Shown here: positions 1 to 5,081 of the stretch, piece by piece | Numbering within the stretch: position 1 is the stretch's first letter | How the letters are laid out: every line of letters begins with the position of its first letter | Assembly (NCBI GenBank): GCA_002480345.1 | Contig: DLBY01000132.1 | Coordinates: 1 to 5,081 of the forward strand | DNA: 5,081 nucleotides | From: Phycisphaerales bacterium UBA7812 | Lineage (GTDB): Bacteria; Planctomycetota; Phycisphaerae; Phycisphaerales; UBA1924 | Reading direction: 5' to 3' | The notes under the pieces: generated by a model | What the model was told of the DNA's origin: nothing | Databases searched by the model: none | The model's input: the letters and a program-made list of their open reading frames with translations, nothing else | Translations under genes and position numbers: made by a program

Positions 1-682
1 CGACCAGGCGAGTTGCTGGGCGTTGGTCGGCAACCCGAGCAGGGTGTTCGCGACATCCTCGGCGGGGTTCTGCGTTGCGGTGGTCTGCAGGGTGTGCCAC
101 TCAATGTCCGCGATCCACGCCGCACGCTCGGGCGTGGGGACGAACGCCTGCGCGGGGATCGGCGTGCCCGAGACAGGCTCGGGGGGCATGCCCTGGGAGA
201 CGAGCTGGTCGCCCTCGACGCTCACGGTGACGCCCTCGGCGCCGAGCGCGGCGTCGAGGTGGTTGATCGTCGCCTCGGTGTCGGTGAGATCGTTGCTGAT
301 CGTGCCGTTCCCGGCGTGGAGCGCGATCTGCACGGGGGTCGCGACGGGGCAGGCCTCGTCGAAGTTGAGCGTGCCGGAGACGGTGCGCTGGGAGGCGAGG
401 ATTGCATCGAACAACGGCGTGTTGGCCTGCGGGTCGGTGTACAGGAACCCTGCGGCACCGGCGTGGGGTTGGCCGGTGGTTTTGAGGGTCTTGTACATCG
501 CCATGAACGAGCTGACCTCGGTGCTCAACGCGCCCGAGGCCTCGGTGTAGTAGATCGAGGAGGGCGACTGCGCGAGCGACGGCGCGGTCATCACCCCGAT
601 CGCGAGCACGCACGCGAGTCGCGAGAGGTCAGTTCGCGTTCCTCTCTCTCTCTCTCTCTCTCTCTCTTCGGTGTTCCGTCAT
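1..682 (-). CDS. Exported protein of unknown function, 5' end split by an (AG)13 tract; partial at left edge
   Basis: The ATG at 682-680 has an ideal AGGAG site 8 bases upstream, but with the 13 AG repeats present it reads only 17 codons (MTEHRRERERERER then NAN) to a TGA at 631-629. The exported protein is in another frame, open from 678 to base 1. It encodes a signal peptide: basic residues (RTDLSRLA), a hydrophobic core (CVLAIGVMTAP) and a signal peptidase I site SLA|QS, with Gln at 570-568. About 190 mature residues are visible, including SIYYTEASGALSTEVSSF, LHAGNGTISNDL and TPERAAWIADIEWHTL. No plausible start lies in that frame: only GTG 609, GTG 594 and ATG 591, which fall inside the signal core and lack ribosome-binding sites. 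One more AG would fuse the ATG to this frame, giving 228 visible residues with a 38-residue signal. The family is not recognised. A faint CHRD-like pattern (GAAGFLYTDPQANTPLFDA, then LHAG.GTI) is only a suggestion. The C-terminus is outside the window. Confidence 0.75.
642..667 (-). repeat. (AG)13 dinucleotide microsatellite directly after a start codon
   Basis: On the plus strand this is 13 uninterrupted CT units, or AG units in the gene direction. It begins 15 bases after the first base of the ATG at 682. In any frame it can only read AGA or GAG (Arg or Glu), so it never creates a stop itself, but each gain or loss of a unit shifts the frame. Counting from the ATG to the GAC codon at 630 gives 52 bases, one frame short of the exported protein. 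Copy numbers of 8, 11, 14 or 17 would be in frame; 12 and 13 are not. Long pure dinucleotide tracts are prone to slipped-strand mispairing, which is the established basis of phase variation in other bacteria. Confidence 0.97.
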
Positions 683-690
683 GGTTTGGG

Positions 691-695
691 CTCCT
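691..695 (-). promoter_or_regulatory. Ribosome-binding site AGGAG for the ATG at 682
   Basis: Read on the minus strand, AGGAG (695-691) is followed by the 8-base spacer CCCAAACC and then ATG (682-680). This near-consensus Shine-Dalgarno site at good spacing marks the ATG as the real initiation codon, even though its frame is closed by the (AG)13 tract. It is the main argument that the exported gene is meant to start here and that the repeat number decides whether it is expressed. Confidence 0.8.
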
Positions 696-718
696 GTGCG
701 GCGGGATTGCCGGCGTCG

Positions 719-747
719 AAGCTACCGAAAGAACATCAATCTGTCAA
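719..747 (-). promoter_or_regulatory. Sigma-70-type promoter candidate for the exported-protein gene
   Basis: On the minus strand a perfect -35 box TTGACA (747-742) is followed by a 17-base spacer and TAGCTT (724-719) as the -10 box, which matches TATAAT at positions 1, 2 and 6. The expected transcription start is near 712, leaving about 30 bases of leader before the ATG at 682 that include the AGGAG site. The element lies in the only clearly AT-richer stretch of the window, between two genes. The -35 box is strong and the -10 box weak, so the assignment is likely but not certain. Confidence 0.55.
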
Positions 748-801
748 AGATGTGGAAGAGATCGATACCATAGAATGCACAGTATTGAGTGCCAGTCACG
801 C

Positions 802-1167
802 CTATTCAGGTGTGTCGATTGCCCGATCCGGCTTGCGCCAGTCAACGTCCTCGTCCTTGTGGAGCACCCCCGCCGCGCGCTTGACGCAGTTCACGCAGGC
901 GATCGTGTTCTCGAAGGCGGGGCTGCGCCAGTGGGCCGCGTCGGGCTTGGGCTCGAGGCAGAGCGTGCAGGCCTCGCCCTCGCGGAGTTGGTCGCTCACG
1001 AAGTGGATCGCGAGGTCCGCGAACGCGAGCGTCAGGCACCGCCCGCAGATGCACGCGCCGCGGTGCCCCTCGACGAACGGTCGGTCGGCCGACCAGGGCT
1101 GGTGGCAGAAGTCGCAGAGGAAGTCCTCGGCGCTCATGTTCTCGGGATCGCTGCCTTCGCGGTGCAT
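802..1167 (-). CDS. Small ClpX-type C4 zinc-finger protein with two zinc knuckles
   Basis: This 121-residue soluble protein carries four CxxC pairs: CDFC (18-21), CGRC (41-44, with an extra Cys39), CTLC (67-70) and CVNC (91-94). The first half, CDFC...FVEGHRGACICGRCLTLAF, follows the zinc-binding N-terminal domain of ClpX (CxxC, a V-x-G segment, then ICxxC). The second half looks like a second C4 finger. No AAA+ ATPase part follows, so this is not ClpX itself. In ClpX this domain dimerises and binds adaptors and substrates; a similar protein- or nucleic-acid-binding role here is inference. The ATG at 1167 is 9 bases after the exporter stop and has no clear Shine-Dalgarno site, suggesting translational coupling. 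A second in-frame ATG at 1137 (MSAEDFLCDFC) would give 111 residues with all fingers intact and may be the true start. The stop is TAG at 804-802. Confidence 0.8.
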   Translation of the reverse strand: MHREGSDPENMSAEDFLCDFCHQPWSADRPFVEGHRGACICGRCLTLAFADLAIHFVSDQLREGEACTLCLEPKPDAAHWRSPAFENTIACVNCVKRAAGVLHKDEDVDWRKPDRAIDTPE

Positions 1168-1176
1168 CGGGAGACT

Positions 1177-3117
1177 CTAGACCGCCTCGGACTCGCCCTC
1201 GCCCGAATCCTCGGGTCGGAACAGCTGCCGGCTCGCGATCATGCGGTAGACCCCGCAGCGTTCCATCAGTTCCAGGTGCGTCCCGAGATCGACGAGCTGC
1301 CCCTGGTCGAGGACCGCGATGCGGTCGGCGTTGATGACGGTGCTGAGACGGTGGGCGACGACGAGGGTCGTTCGGCCGGCGCTGAACTCCGCGAGCGCGT
1401 CGGTGATGAAGGCCTCGCTGTCGGCGTCGATCATGCTGGTCGCCTCGTCGAGGATCAGGATCGCGGGGTCGCGGAGGATCGCGCGGGCGATCGCGAGGCG
1501 CTGGCGCTGCCCGCCGGAGAGGGTGAGGCCGCGCTCGCCCACCTCGGTCTGGTAGCCGCCCTTCTGGGTGATGAACTCGTGGGCGCGGGCCTTTTTGGAG
1601 GCGTCGATGATGCGGTCCTGGGTGACGCCGTCGGCGCCGTAGGCGATGTTGTCCGCGATGGTGCCCCCGAACAGGACGGTTTCCTGCGTGACGACGCCGA
1701 TCTGCTTGCGGAGCGAGCGGACGGAGACGGTCCGGATGTCGGTCCCGTCGACGAGGATGGCGCCCGGCGCATCGTCCGCGTTCTCGCCCGTCGGGTCGGG
1801 GTCGAAGAGCCGCGGGACGAGGCTCAGCAGCGTGGTCTTTCCCGAGCCGTTGGGCCCGACGACCGCGACGGTCTCCCCGTGCCTGATGGAGAGCGAAAGC
1901 GAGCGGACCGCGGGGCGATCGGCGCCGGGATAGGTGAAGGTGACATTGCGGAAGGCGATGGACTCGCGGTGCCTGGGGAGGGCGGGCTTGTCGCGCCCGT
2001 GACCGGGCTCCGCGGGCTCGGCGAGGAGCTGCTGGATCCGCTCCGCGGCGGGCGCGGACTGCTGGATGTCGTTGATGATGCCGGTGAGGGGGCGGAGGCT
2101 CGCGCCCGCGATGCCCAGCGCCCCGAGCGTCAGGATCATGGTCGAGGCGGTGATCTCCCCGTCCATGACCGCCTTGACCGCGATGAGCGTGAGCCCGCAG
2201 ATCGTCAGCACCGCCATCGCCTCGATGAGCGGGCTGGAGAGCGCCCGGGCGCGGCGCGCCGCGAGAATGTTCGCGAGCACTTCCTTGTTGATCTTGTGGA
2301 AGCGCCCCGACTCGTACCGCTCGGTGGTGTGCACCTTGACGACCCGCAGGCCCTGCAGCGATTCGTTCGCGGCGCCGTAGAGCAGCGCCTGCTTCTTGAG
2401 CGCCGCCCGCGAGGCGCGCCGGATCCGCTTGCTCAGGCTCCGGATCACCAAGTACATCCCCGGCGCGACCAGCAGCGTAATGCCGGTCATCCGCCAGTCG
2501 ATCACGATCGCCGCGACGAAGCTGAACACGCCCTTGCTGACCTGCGCGACGCCCTTGCTGATCAACGCCGCGAACCCCGCGCCCAGCTGCTGCGGATCGT
2601 TCACGATCCGGCTCGTCGCGTCCGCGGACCCGTCGGTGATGATCTTCCGCAGGGGCAGGTGGATCACCCGCCGGAACAGGTCACGCCTGATGATCGCGGC
2701 GGACCGCTCGACGACGATCATCGACAGGTAGAGGTGCACGAAATTGGACGACGCGCCGATGATCGTGAGGGCCGCGAGCGCGAGCATCATCCAGATCACC
2801 GCGGTGAACGGCTTCTCGGGCAGGCGGTCGATGACCGCCTGGGGGATCTGGAGCACGGGGTCCCCCGCGTTGTACTCCATCGCGAGCTCACCGAGCGTCG
2901 CCTCCCGCCCCATGATCGCCTGCATCACGGGCTGGGCCGCGACGATCCCCCCGCCCAGCGACGATCCGCTGATGATCGCGCAGACCAGCGCGATGATCAG
3001 CAGTTTCTTGTAACGGAGCATCCGGCGCGCCAGCGCCCAGAACGCCGCGGTGTCCGGCTTCGCCTTCTCCGCGGGCACGGCGGCGGTGGGTTGGGGGGAT
3101 GAGCTTCCCACGGGCAC
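1177..3117 (-). CDS. ABC exporter half-transporter, MsbA-like (fused membrane and ATPase domains)
   Basis: This complete 646-residue protein has the usual length for a type IV exporter half-transporter. An N-terminal tail rich in Pro and Ala (1-25) precedes six predicted membrane helices (about 38-60, 104-130, 188-206, 209-228, 297-317 and 325-345). The nucleotide-binding domain spans about 385-640: A-loop Tyr396, Walker A GPNGSGKTT (421-429), Q-loop Gln478, signature LSGGQ (533-537), Walker B ILILDE (553-558) with catalytic Glu558, D-loop SMID (561-564) and switch His589. All catalytic residues are present, so it should be an active ATPase, probably a homodimer since no partner gene is adjacent. 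The family moves lipids, lipid A, peptides or drugs out of the inner membrane; the substrate here cannot be told. The start is GTG at 3117, with GAAAGG seven bases upstream; a second GTG at 3111 is less well placed. It sits 37 bases after the YkgJ-type gene and 9 before the zinc-finger gene. Confidence 0.95.
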   Translation of the reverse strand: MPVGSSSPQPTAAVPAEKAKPDTAAFWALARRMLRYKKLLIIALVCAIISGSSLGGGIVAAQPVMQAIMGREATLGELAMEYNAGDPVLQIPQAVIDRLPEKPFTAVIWMMLALAALTIIGASSNFVHLYLSMIVVERSAAIIRRDLFRRVIHLPLRKIITDGSADATSRIVNDPQQLGAGFAALISKGVAQVSKGVFSFVAAIVIDWRMTGITLLVAPGMYLVIRSLSKRIRRASRAALKKQALLYGAANESLQGLRVVKVHTTERYESGRFHKINKEVLANILAARRARALSSPLIEAMAVLTICGLTLIAVKAVMDGEITASTMILTLGALGIAGASLRPLTGIINDIQQSAPAAERIQQLLAEPAEPGHGRDKPALPRHRESIAFRNVTFTYPGADRPAVRSLSLSIRHGETVAVVGPNGSGKTTLLSLVPRLFDPDPTGENADDAPGAILVDGTDIRTVSVRSLRKQIGVVTQETVLFGGTIADNIAYGADGVTQDRIIDASKKARAHEFITQKGGYQTEVGERGLTLSGGQRQRLAIARAILRDPAILILDEATSMIDADSEAFITDALAEFSAGRTTLVVAHRLSTVINADRIAVLDQGQLVDLGTHLELMERCGVYRMIASRQLFRPEDSGEGESEAV

Positions 3118-3124
3118 AGGTTAG

Positions 3125-3130
3125 CCTTTC
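3125..3130 (-). promoter_or_regulatory. Ribosome-binding site GAAAGG deciding the exporter GTG start
   Basis: GAAAGG (3130-3125, minus strand) is followed by the 7-base spacer CTAACCT and GTG at 3117-3115. It favours the first GTG over the second at 3111. No promoter is apparent in the 37-base gap, so the exporter is probably transcribed from upstream. Confidence 0.6.
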
Positions 3131-3154
3131 GGCGGACGCTCCGACACGATCGCC

Positions 3155-3676
3155 TCAGCCTTCGCGGGCGGCGCCGGTGTCGCGCTCGACCGTCAACGCG
3201 ATCGTCTCGGGGGGGTGGAGCGTTCCCGTGTTCATCCCGGGGCAGGTCCGCGTCGCGCGGGACCAGTGCGACGGGCTCTTGAGGTTGTCCTTCCAGAACG
3301 GCCAGGTGCGGCACTGCGCCGGACGGCTCCGATAGACCCGGCACAGCGCTTTCCCCGGGGTCGTTTCGCGGTCCAGGAACACGCAGTCGAACCCGAATTC
3401 GGTCTCCGTTTCCGTGAGGCTGGGCCCGAAGATCGTGTCGCGGGTGTAGCGCGCGTCGAACGCCTCGCGCGTGATGCCGAGGTCCCGCGCCATCGCGTTC
3501 GCTTCGTCGTCGGTGTACTGGACATAGCCGGACGGGCCCGTGCAGCAGTTCCCGCACTGCGTGCATTCGAAGCGGAGCCCGAACTCGCCCGTGTCCGTCT
3601 CGCCCGTCGGATCGGGCCTCGTCCACCACGGCCCGTCCGCGGGGCTGCCGGTTGGCACCGGGCGCTTGGGGGACAT
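3155..3676 (-). CDS. YkgJ-family cysteine-cluster protein (putative zinc or iron-sulfur binding)
   Basis: This 173-residue soluble protein has eight cysteines in the YkgJ-family pattern: CTQCGNCC (38-45), Cys98 in FDCVFLD, Cys112 and Cys122 in CRVYRSRPAQCRTWPFW, and Cys145 in CPGMNTG. Both the CxxCGxCC core and the R-P-x-x-C-R-x-(W/Y)-P-F block are hallmarks of this family, in which the clustered cysteines are thought to bind a metal or iron-sulfur cluster. The biochemical function is generally unknown. The ATG at 3676 overlaps the TGA of the phosphatase gene by one base (TGATG), the classic arrangement for termination-reinitiation. The frame stays open upstream to 3787, but that stretch is out-of-frame phosphatase sequence with unnatural composition, so the ATG at 3676 is preferred. 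The stop is TGA at 3157-3155. Its coupling to the phosphatase suggests linked expression, though not a proven shared function. Confidence 0.9.
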   Translation of the reverse strand: MSPKRPVPTGSPADGPWWTRPDPTGETDTGEFGLRFECTQCGNCCTGPSGYVQYTDDEANAMARDLGITREAFDARYTRDTIFGPSLTETETEFGFDCVFLDRETTPGKALCRVYRSRPAQCRTWPFWKDNLKSPSHWSRATRTCPGMNTGTLHPPETIALTVERDTGAAREG

Positions 3677-5010
3677 CAGGGCGTCCCCGCATCCACGCGG
3701 CGGAGCGCCACGAGCGTCTGGTCGTCGTCGCGCTCCATCGACCCGGTGTGCGTGTACAGCGCGTGATAAATCGAATCGACCACGCACTCGGGCTGCCCGT
3801 CGCAGTATTCGAGCGAGGCGATCACGCCCTTCACCCCGAACATCTCGCCTCGCTCGTTGAACGACTCGGTGATCCCGTCGGTGTAAAGGATGAGCGTCTG
3901 TCCCGGTTCCAGGCTGATCGACTCCTCCTCGGGCTCCAGATCAGGCAGCACCCCGAGCGGGGGGACGCCCGAGCCGTCGAGCTCGCGGACGCCCGCGCCG
4001 GGCGTTTTGAGCAGCGGGGGGTTGTGCCCGCACCGCGCCCAGGCGATCGTGGACGCCTCGGGATCGAAGACCGCGAAGAACGCGGTGACGAAACTCCCGT
4101 CGAGGTTGGAGGCCGCGAGTTTCTCGTTCGCGTACCGCATCACCCGAGCGGGGCTGAAGTCTTCGCCCTCGTAGCAGTGGAGGATGGCACGGAGCATCGC
4201 CATGACGGTCGCCGCGGCGGGCCCGTGCCCCGAGACATCCGCGATCAGGATGCCCCAGGTGCCGTTGGGAAAGGGGAAGAAGTCGTAGTAATCCCCGCCC
4301 GCACGGTCGCTGGTCAGATAGGCCGTTGCGATCGTGAGCCCCGGGATATCGGGCGTCTTCTGGGGAAGCAGGGACCGCTGGATGTTCGCGATCTGCTCGA
4401 ACTGGCGGGTCAGCTCCGCGTTGAGCTTCTCCTCCTGCCGCTTGGAGACGAGGTTCCGGGTCGCCATCCCCAGCAGGCTGGTCTGGGAGACCGCGTCGGC
4501 GAGGTGCCACGCGTCGGGGCCCGCGGGGTCCTCGTAGAACGAGATCGCCCAGTTCGTCGCGCGTCCCTCGTGGTACTGGGGCACCGCGATGCACGAGCGG
4601 ATCTTCGCGAGCTGCGCGCCAAAGTGGGGGTCGTCCGACGCATCGAGGTCGGTGATCAGCTGGGGCCCGCCGTGCTCGAGGATCTCCCCGATCAGCCCGC
4701 CCTCGTAGACCGGCAGGCTGTCCCAGTCGCGCCAGGGGTTCGCGGGGGGCTGCTCGCCGATGCGCTCGCGCTCGGCGCGGGACATCATCCGGGTGACCTT
4801 GTATTGCGTCCCGGGAAGATCGCGCCGCGCGATCGACATGAAGAAATCGGTGGGGCGCTTGCGCCCGTACCAGGCCCCGAAGTGCTTGAGCACCTGCGTG
4901 GGGCGATCGAGCGTGCTCGCGACGCGGAAGAGCTCGTCGAGCTCCGCGATCTCCGGGTGCTCGGAGGTGTCCACGCGGGTGTACTTCACGCCGGAGGGTA
5001 GGTCGGGCAC
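3676..5010 (-). CDS. GAF-like sensor plus SpoIIE/RsbU-type PP2C serine phosphatase
   Basis: This 444-residue protein has no membrane segment. Residues about 20-180 look like a GAF sensor domain (LITDLDASDD, IAVPQYHEGRATNWAISFYED). Residues about 185-212 form a coiled-coil-like linker (KRQEEKLNAELTRQFEQIAN) leading into IQRSLLPQKTPDIPGL, typical of RsbU-class enzymes. The C-terminal catalytic domain (about 225-440) shows GGDYYDFF (238-245, metal ligand Asp240), IADVSGHGPAAA (256-267, Asp258), ARCGHNPPLL (325-334), LYTDGITES (375-383, Asp378) and RDDDQTLVAL (427-436, Asp429/Asp430). The metal-binding aspartates are intact, so it should be a Mn/Mg-dependent serine/threonine phosphatase. Relatives dephosphorylate STAS anti-sigma antagonists, but no STAS or anti-sigma gene is in view. 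The start is GTG at 5010, without a convincing Shine-Dalgarno site. The frame is open upstream to the window edge, so a longer N-terminus is possible, but the upstream residues are low-complexity Arg/Ala/Pro. It begins 10 bases after a probable upstream stop. Confidence 0.93.
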   Translation of the reverse strand: MPDLPSGVKYTRVDTSEHPEIAELDELFRVASTLDRPTQVLKHFGAWYGRKRPTDFFMSIARRDLPGTQYKVTRMMSRAERERIGEQPPANPWRDWDSLPVYEGGLIGEILEHGGPQLITDLDASDDPHFGAQLAKIRSCIAVPQYHEGRATNWAISFYEDPAGPDAWHLADAVSQTSLLGMATRNLVSKRQEEKLNAELTRQFEQIANIQRSLLPQKTPDIPGLTIATAYLTSDRAGGDYYDFFPFPNGTWGILIADVSGHGPAAATVMAMLRAILHCYEGEDFSPARVMRYANEKLAASNLDGSFVTAFFAVFDPEASTIAWARCGHNPPLLKTPGAGVRELDGSGVPPLGVLPDLEPEEESISLEPGQTLILYTDGITESFNERGEMFGVKGVIASLEYCDGQPECVVDSIYHALYTHTGSMERDDDQTLVALRRVDAGTP

Positions 5011-5020
5011 GGCTCGGGGT

Positions 5021-5081
5021 TCACCCGCCCGCGCACGCCGCCTCGATGCGGGCGCGGGCGGGCGCCGCCCGCTCGCGCCCC
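5021..5081 (-). CDS. Probable C-terminal end of an upstream gene (partial)
   Basis: A minus-strand frame enters at the right edge and ends at TGA 5023-5021, reading ERAAPARARIEAACAGG at its end. Its Arg/Glu/Ala composition and GC-rich third positions fit a real C-terminal helix. The stop lies 10 bases before the phosphatase GTG, as expected for neighbouring genes in one operon. Only about 19 residues are visible, so no product can be named. In such GC-rich sequence a chance open frame of this length is common, which keeps confidence modest. Confidence 0.4.
   Translation of the reverse strand, partial: GRERAAPARARIEAACAGG
5050..5080. repeat. 31-base GC-rich imperfect inverted repeat
   Basis: Bases 5050-5064 and 5066-5080 are reverse complements at 14 of 15 positions around a single central base. 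The one exception is g5057 opposite t5073, a wobble pair if the plus strand is transcribed. A hairpin would lose one or two central pairs to form a loop but still keep about a dozen nearly all-GC pairs. It sits at the end of the likely upstream gene, about 40 bases before the phosphatase start. No T-run follows on the minus strand (GCATCGAGG), so a standard intrinsic terminator is not supported. Low-complexity GC sequence makes part of this pairing likely by chance. Confidence 0.5.

Noticed and set aside
589..609. Start of the exported protein at GTG 609, GTG 594 or ATG 591
   Set aside because: These lie inside the hydrophobic core of the signal peptide, would remove its positive n-region, and have no ribosome-binding site at proper distance; the ATG at 682 has an ideal one.
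101..613. A minus-strand open frame of 170 codons overlapping the exported-protein gene
   Set aside because: It is in the ATG(682) register beyond the TGA at 631 and encodes Arg-rich, domain-free sequence (DRGDDRAVARAVAL). The neighbouring register with the signal peptide is clearly the coding one.
765..800. Possible terminator hairpin (GCAC...GTGC) after the zinc-finger gene
   Set aside because: Only four base pairs with an 8-base loop and no following T-run; too weak to annotate.
2969..3000. Imperfect inverted repeat (11 of 12 pairs, 8-base loop) inside the exporter gene
   Set aside because: It lies in the codons for the first membrane helix, where the near-symmetric peptide IIALVCAII makes the DNA symmetric. 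No regulatory context is apparent, so coincidence from coding is the simpler explanation.
13..3102. A plus-strand open frame of 1029 codons, longer than any real gene here
   Set aside because: It runs antisense through the exported-protein gene, the zinc-finger gene and the whole ABC exporter, crossing gene boundaries. Its product is low-complexity Arg/Gly/Asp/Val-rich sequence with no domain. GC-rich third positions on the minus strand suppress stops in this antisense frame.
3677..3787. N-terminal extension of the YkgJ-type gene to an earlier ATG at 3787
   Set aside because: The extra 37 residues are Arg/Ala-rich and lie in the phosphatase coding region out of frame. The ATG at 3676, overlapping the upstream stop, is the natural start.
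3652..5001. A 449-codon plus-strand open frame opposite the phosphatase
   Set aside because: It is antisense to a gene with intact catalytic motifs, and the predicted protein is compositionally biased with no recognisable domain.

Overview
The window is GC-rich (about two-thirds GC by eye, not computed). Every gene I can support lies on the minus strand, so the genes are read from right to left. Several starts are GTG. The gene types are a GAF/SpoIIE phosphatase, a YkgJ-type cysteine-cluster protein, a standalone ClpX-type zinc-finger protein and an exported protein with a Sec signal. Together with the base composition they suggest an environmental Gram-negative-like bacterium. Planctomycetota, perhaps Phycisphaerae, is my best guess, but this rests on general resemblance and not on a diagnostic marker.

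Layout in transcription order. Bases 5081-5021 look like the C-terminal end of an upstream gene and carry a strong GC-rich inverted repeat. A 444-residue cytosolic PP2C/SpoIIE-type phosphatase with an N-terminal GAF-like sensor follows (5010-3676). Its stop codon overlaps by one base the ATG of a 173-residue YkgJ-family cysteine-cluster protein (3676-3155). After 37 bases comes a complete 646-residue MsbA-like ABC exporter half-transporter (3117-1177). After 9 more bases comes a 121-residue protein with two C4 zinc knuckles, the first ClpX-like (1167-802). These genes are tightly spaced and probably form one transcriptional unit. No shared pathway is evident: one gene suggests phospho-signalling, one metal or redox cofactor chemistry, one lipid or drug export, and one small zinc-binding adaptor.

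A 119-base, visibly AT-richer gap (801-683) separates this block from the last gene. The gap contains a minus-strand promoter candidate with a perfect TTGACA and an AGGAG ribosome-binding site placed correctly for the ATG at 682. The gene that follows runs off the left edge and encodes a secreted protein that I do not recognise.

The most interesting feature is at its 5' end. Immediately after the ATG lies a pure (AG)13 tract (667-642, minus strand). With 13 copies, the ATG frame ends after 17 codons at a TGA. The adjacent frame, which encodes a textbook signal peptide and a long exported protein, has no usable start. One extra AG (14 copies), or two fewer (11), would join the well-placed ATG to the exported protein exactly. 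The layout is that of a phase-variable contingency locus caught in the OFF state. A sequencing or assembly slip in the repeat is the main alternative.
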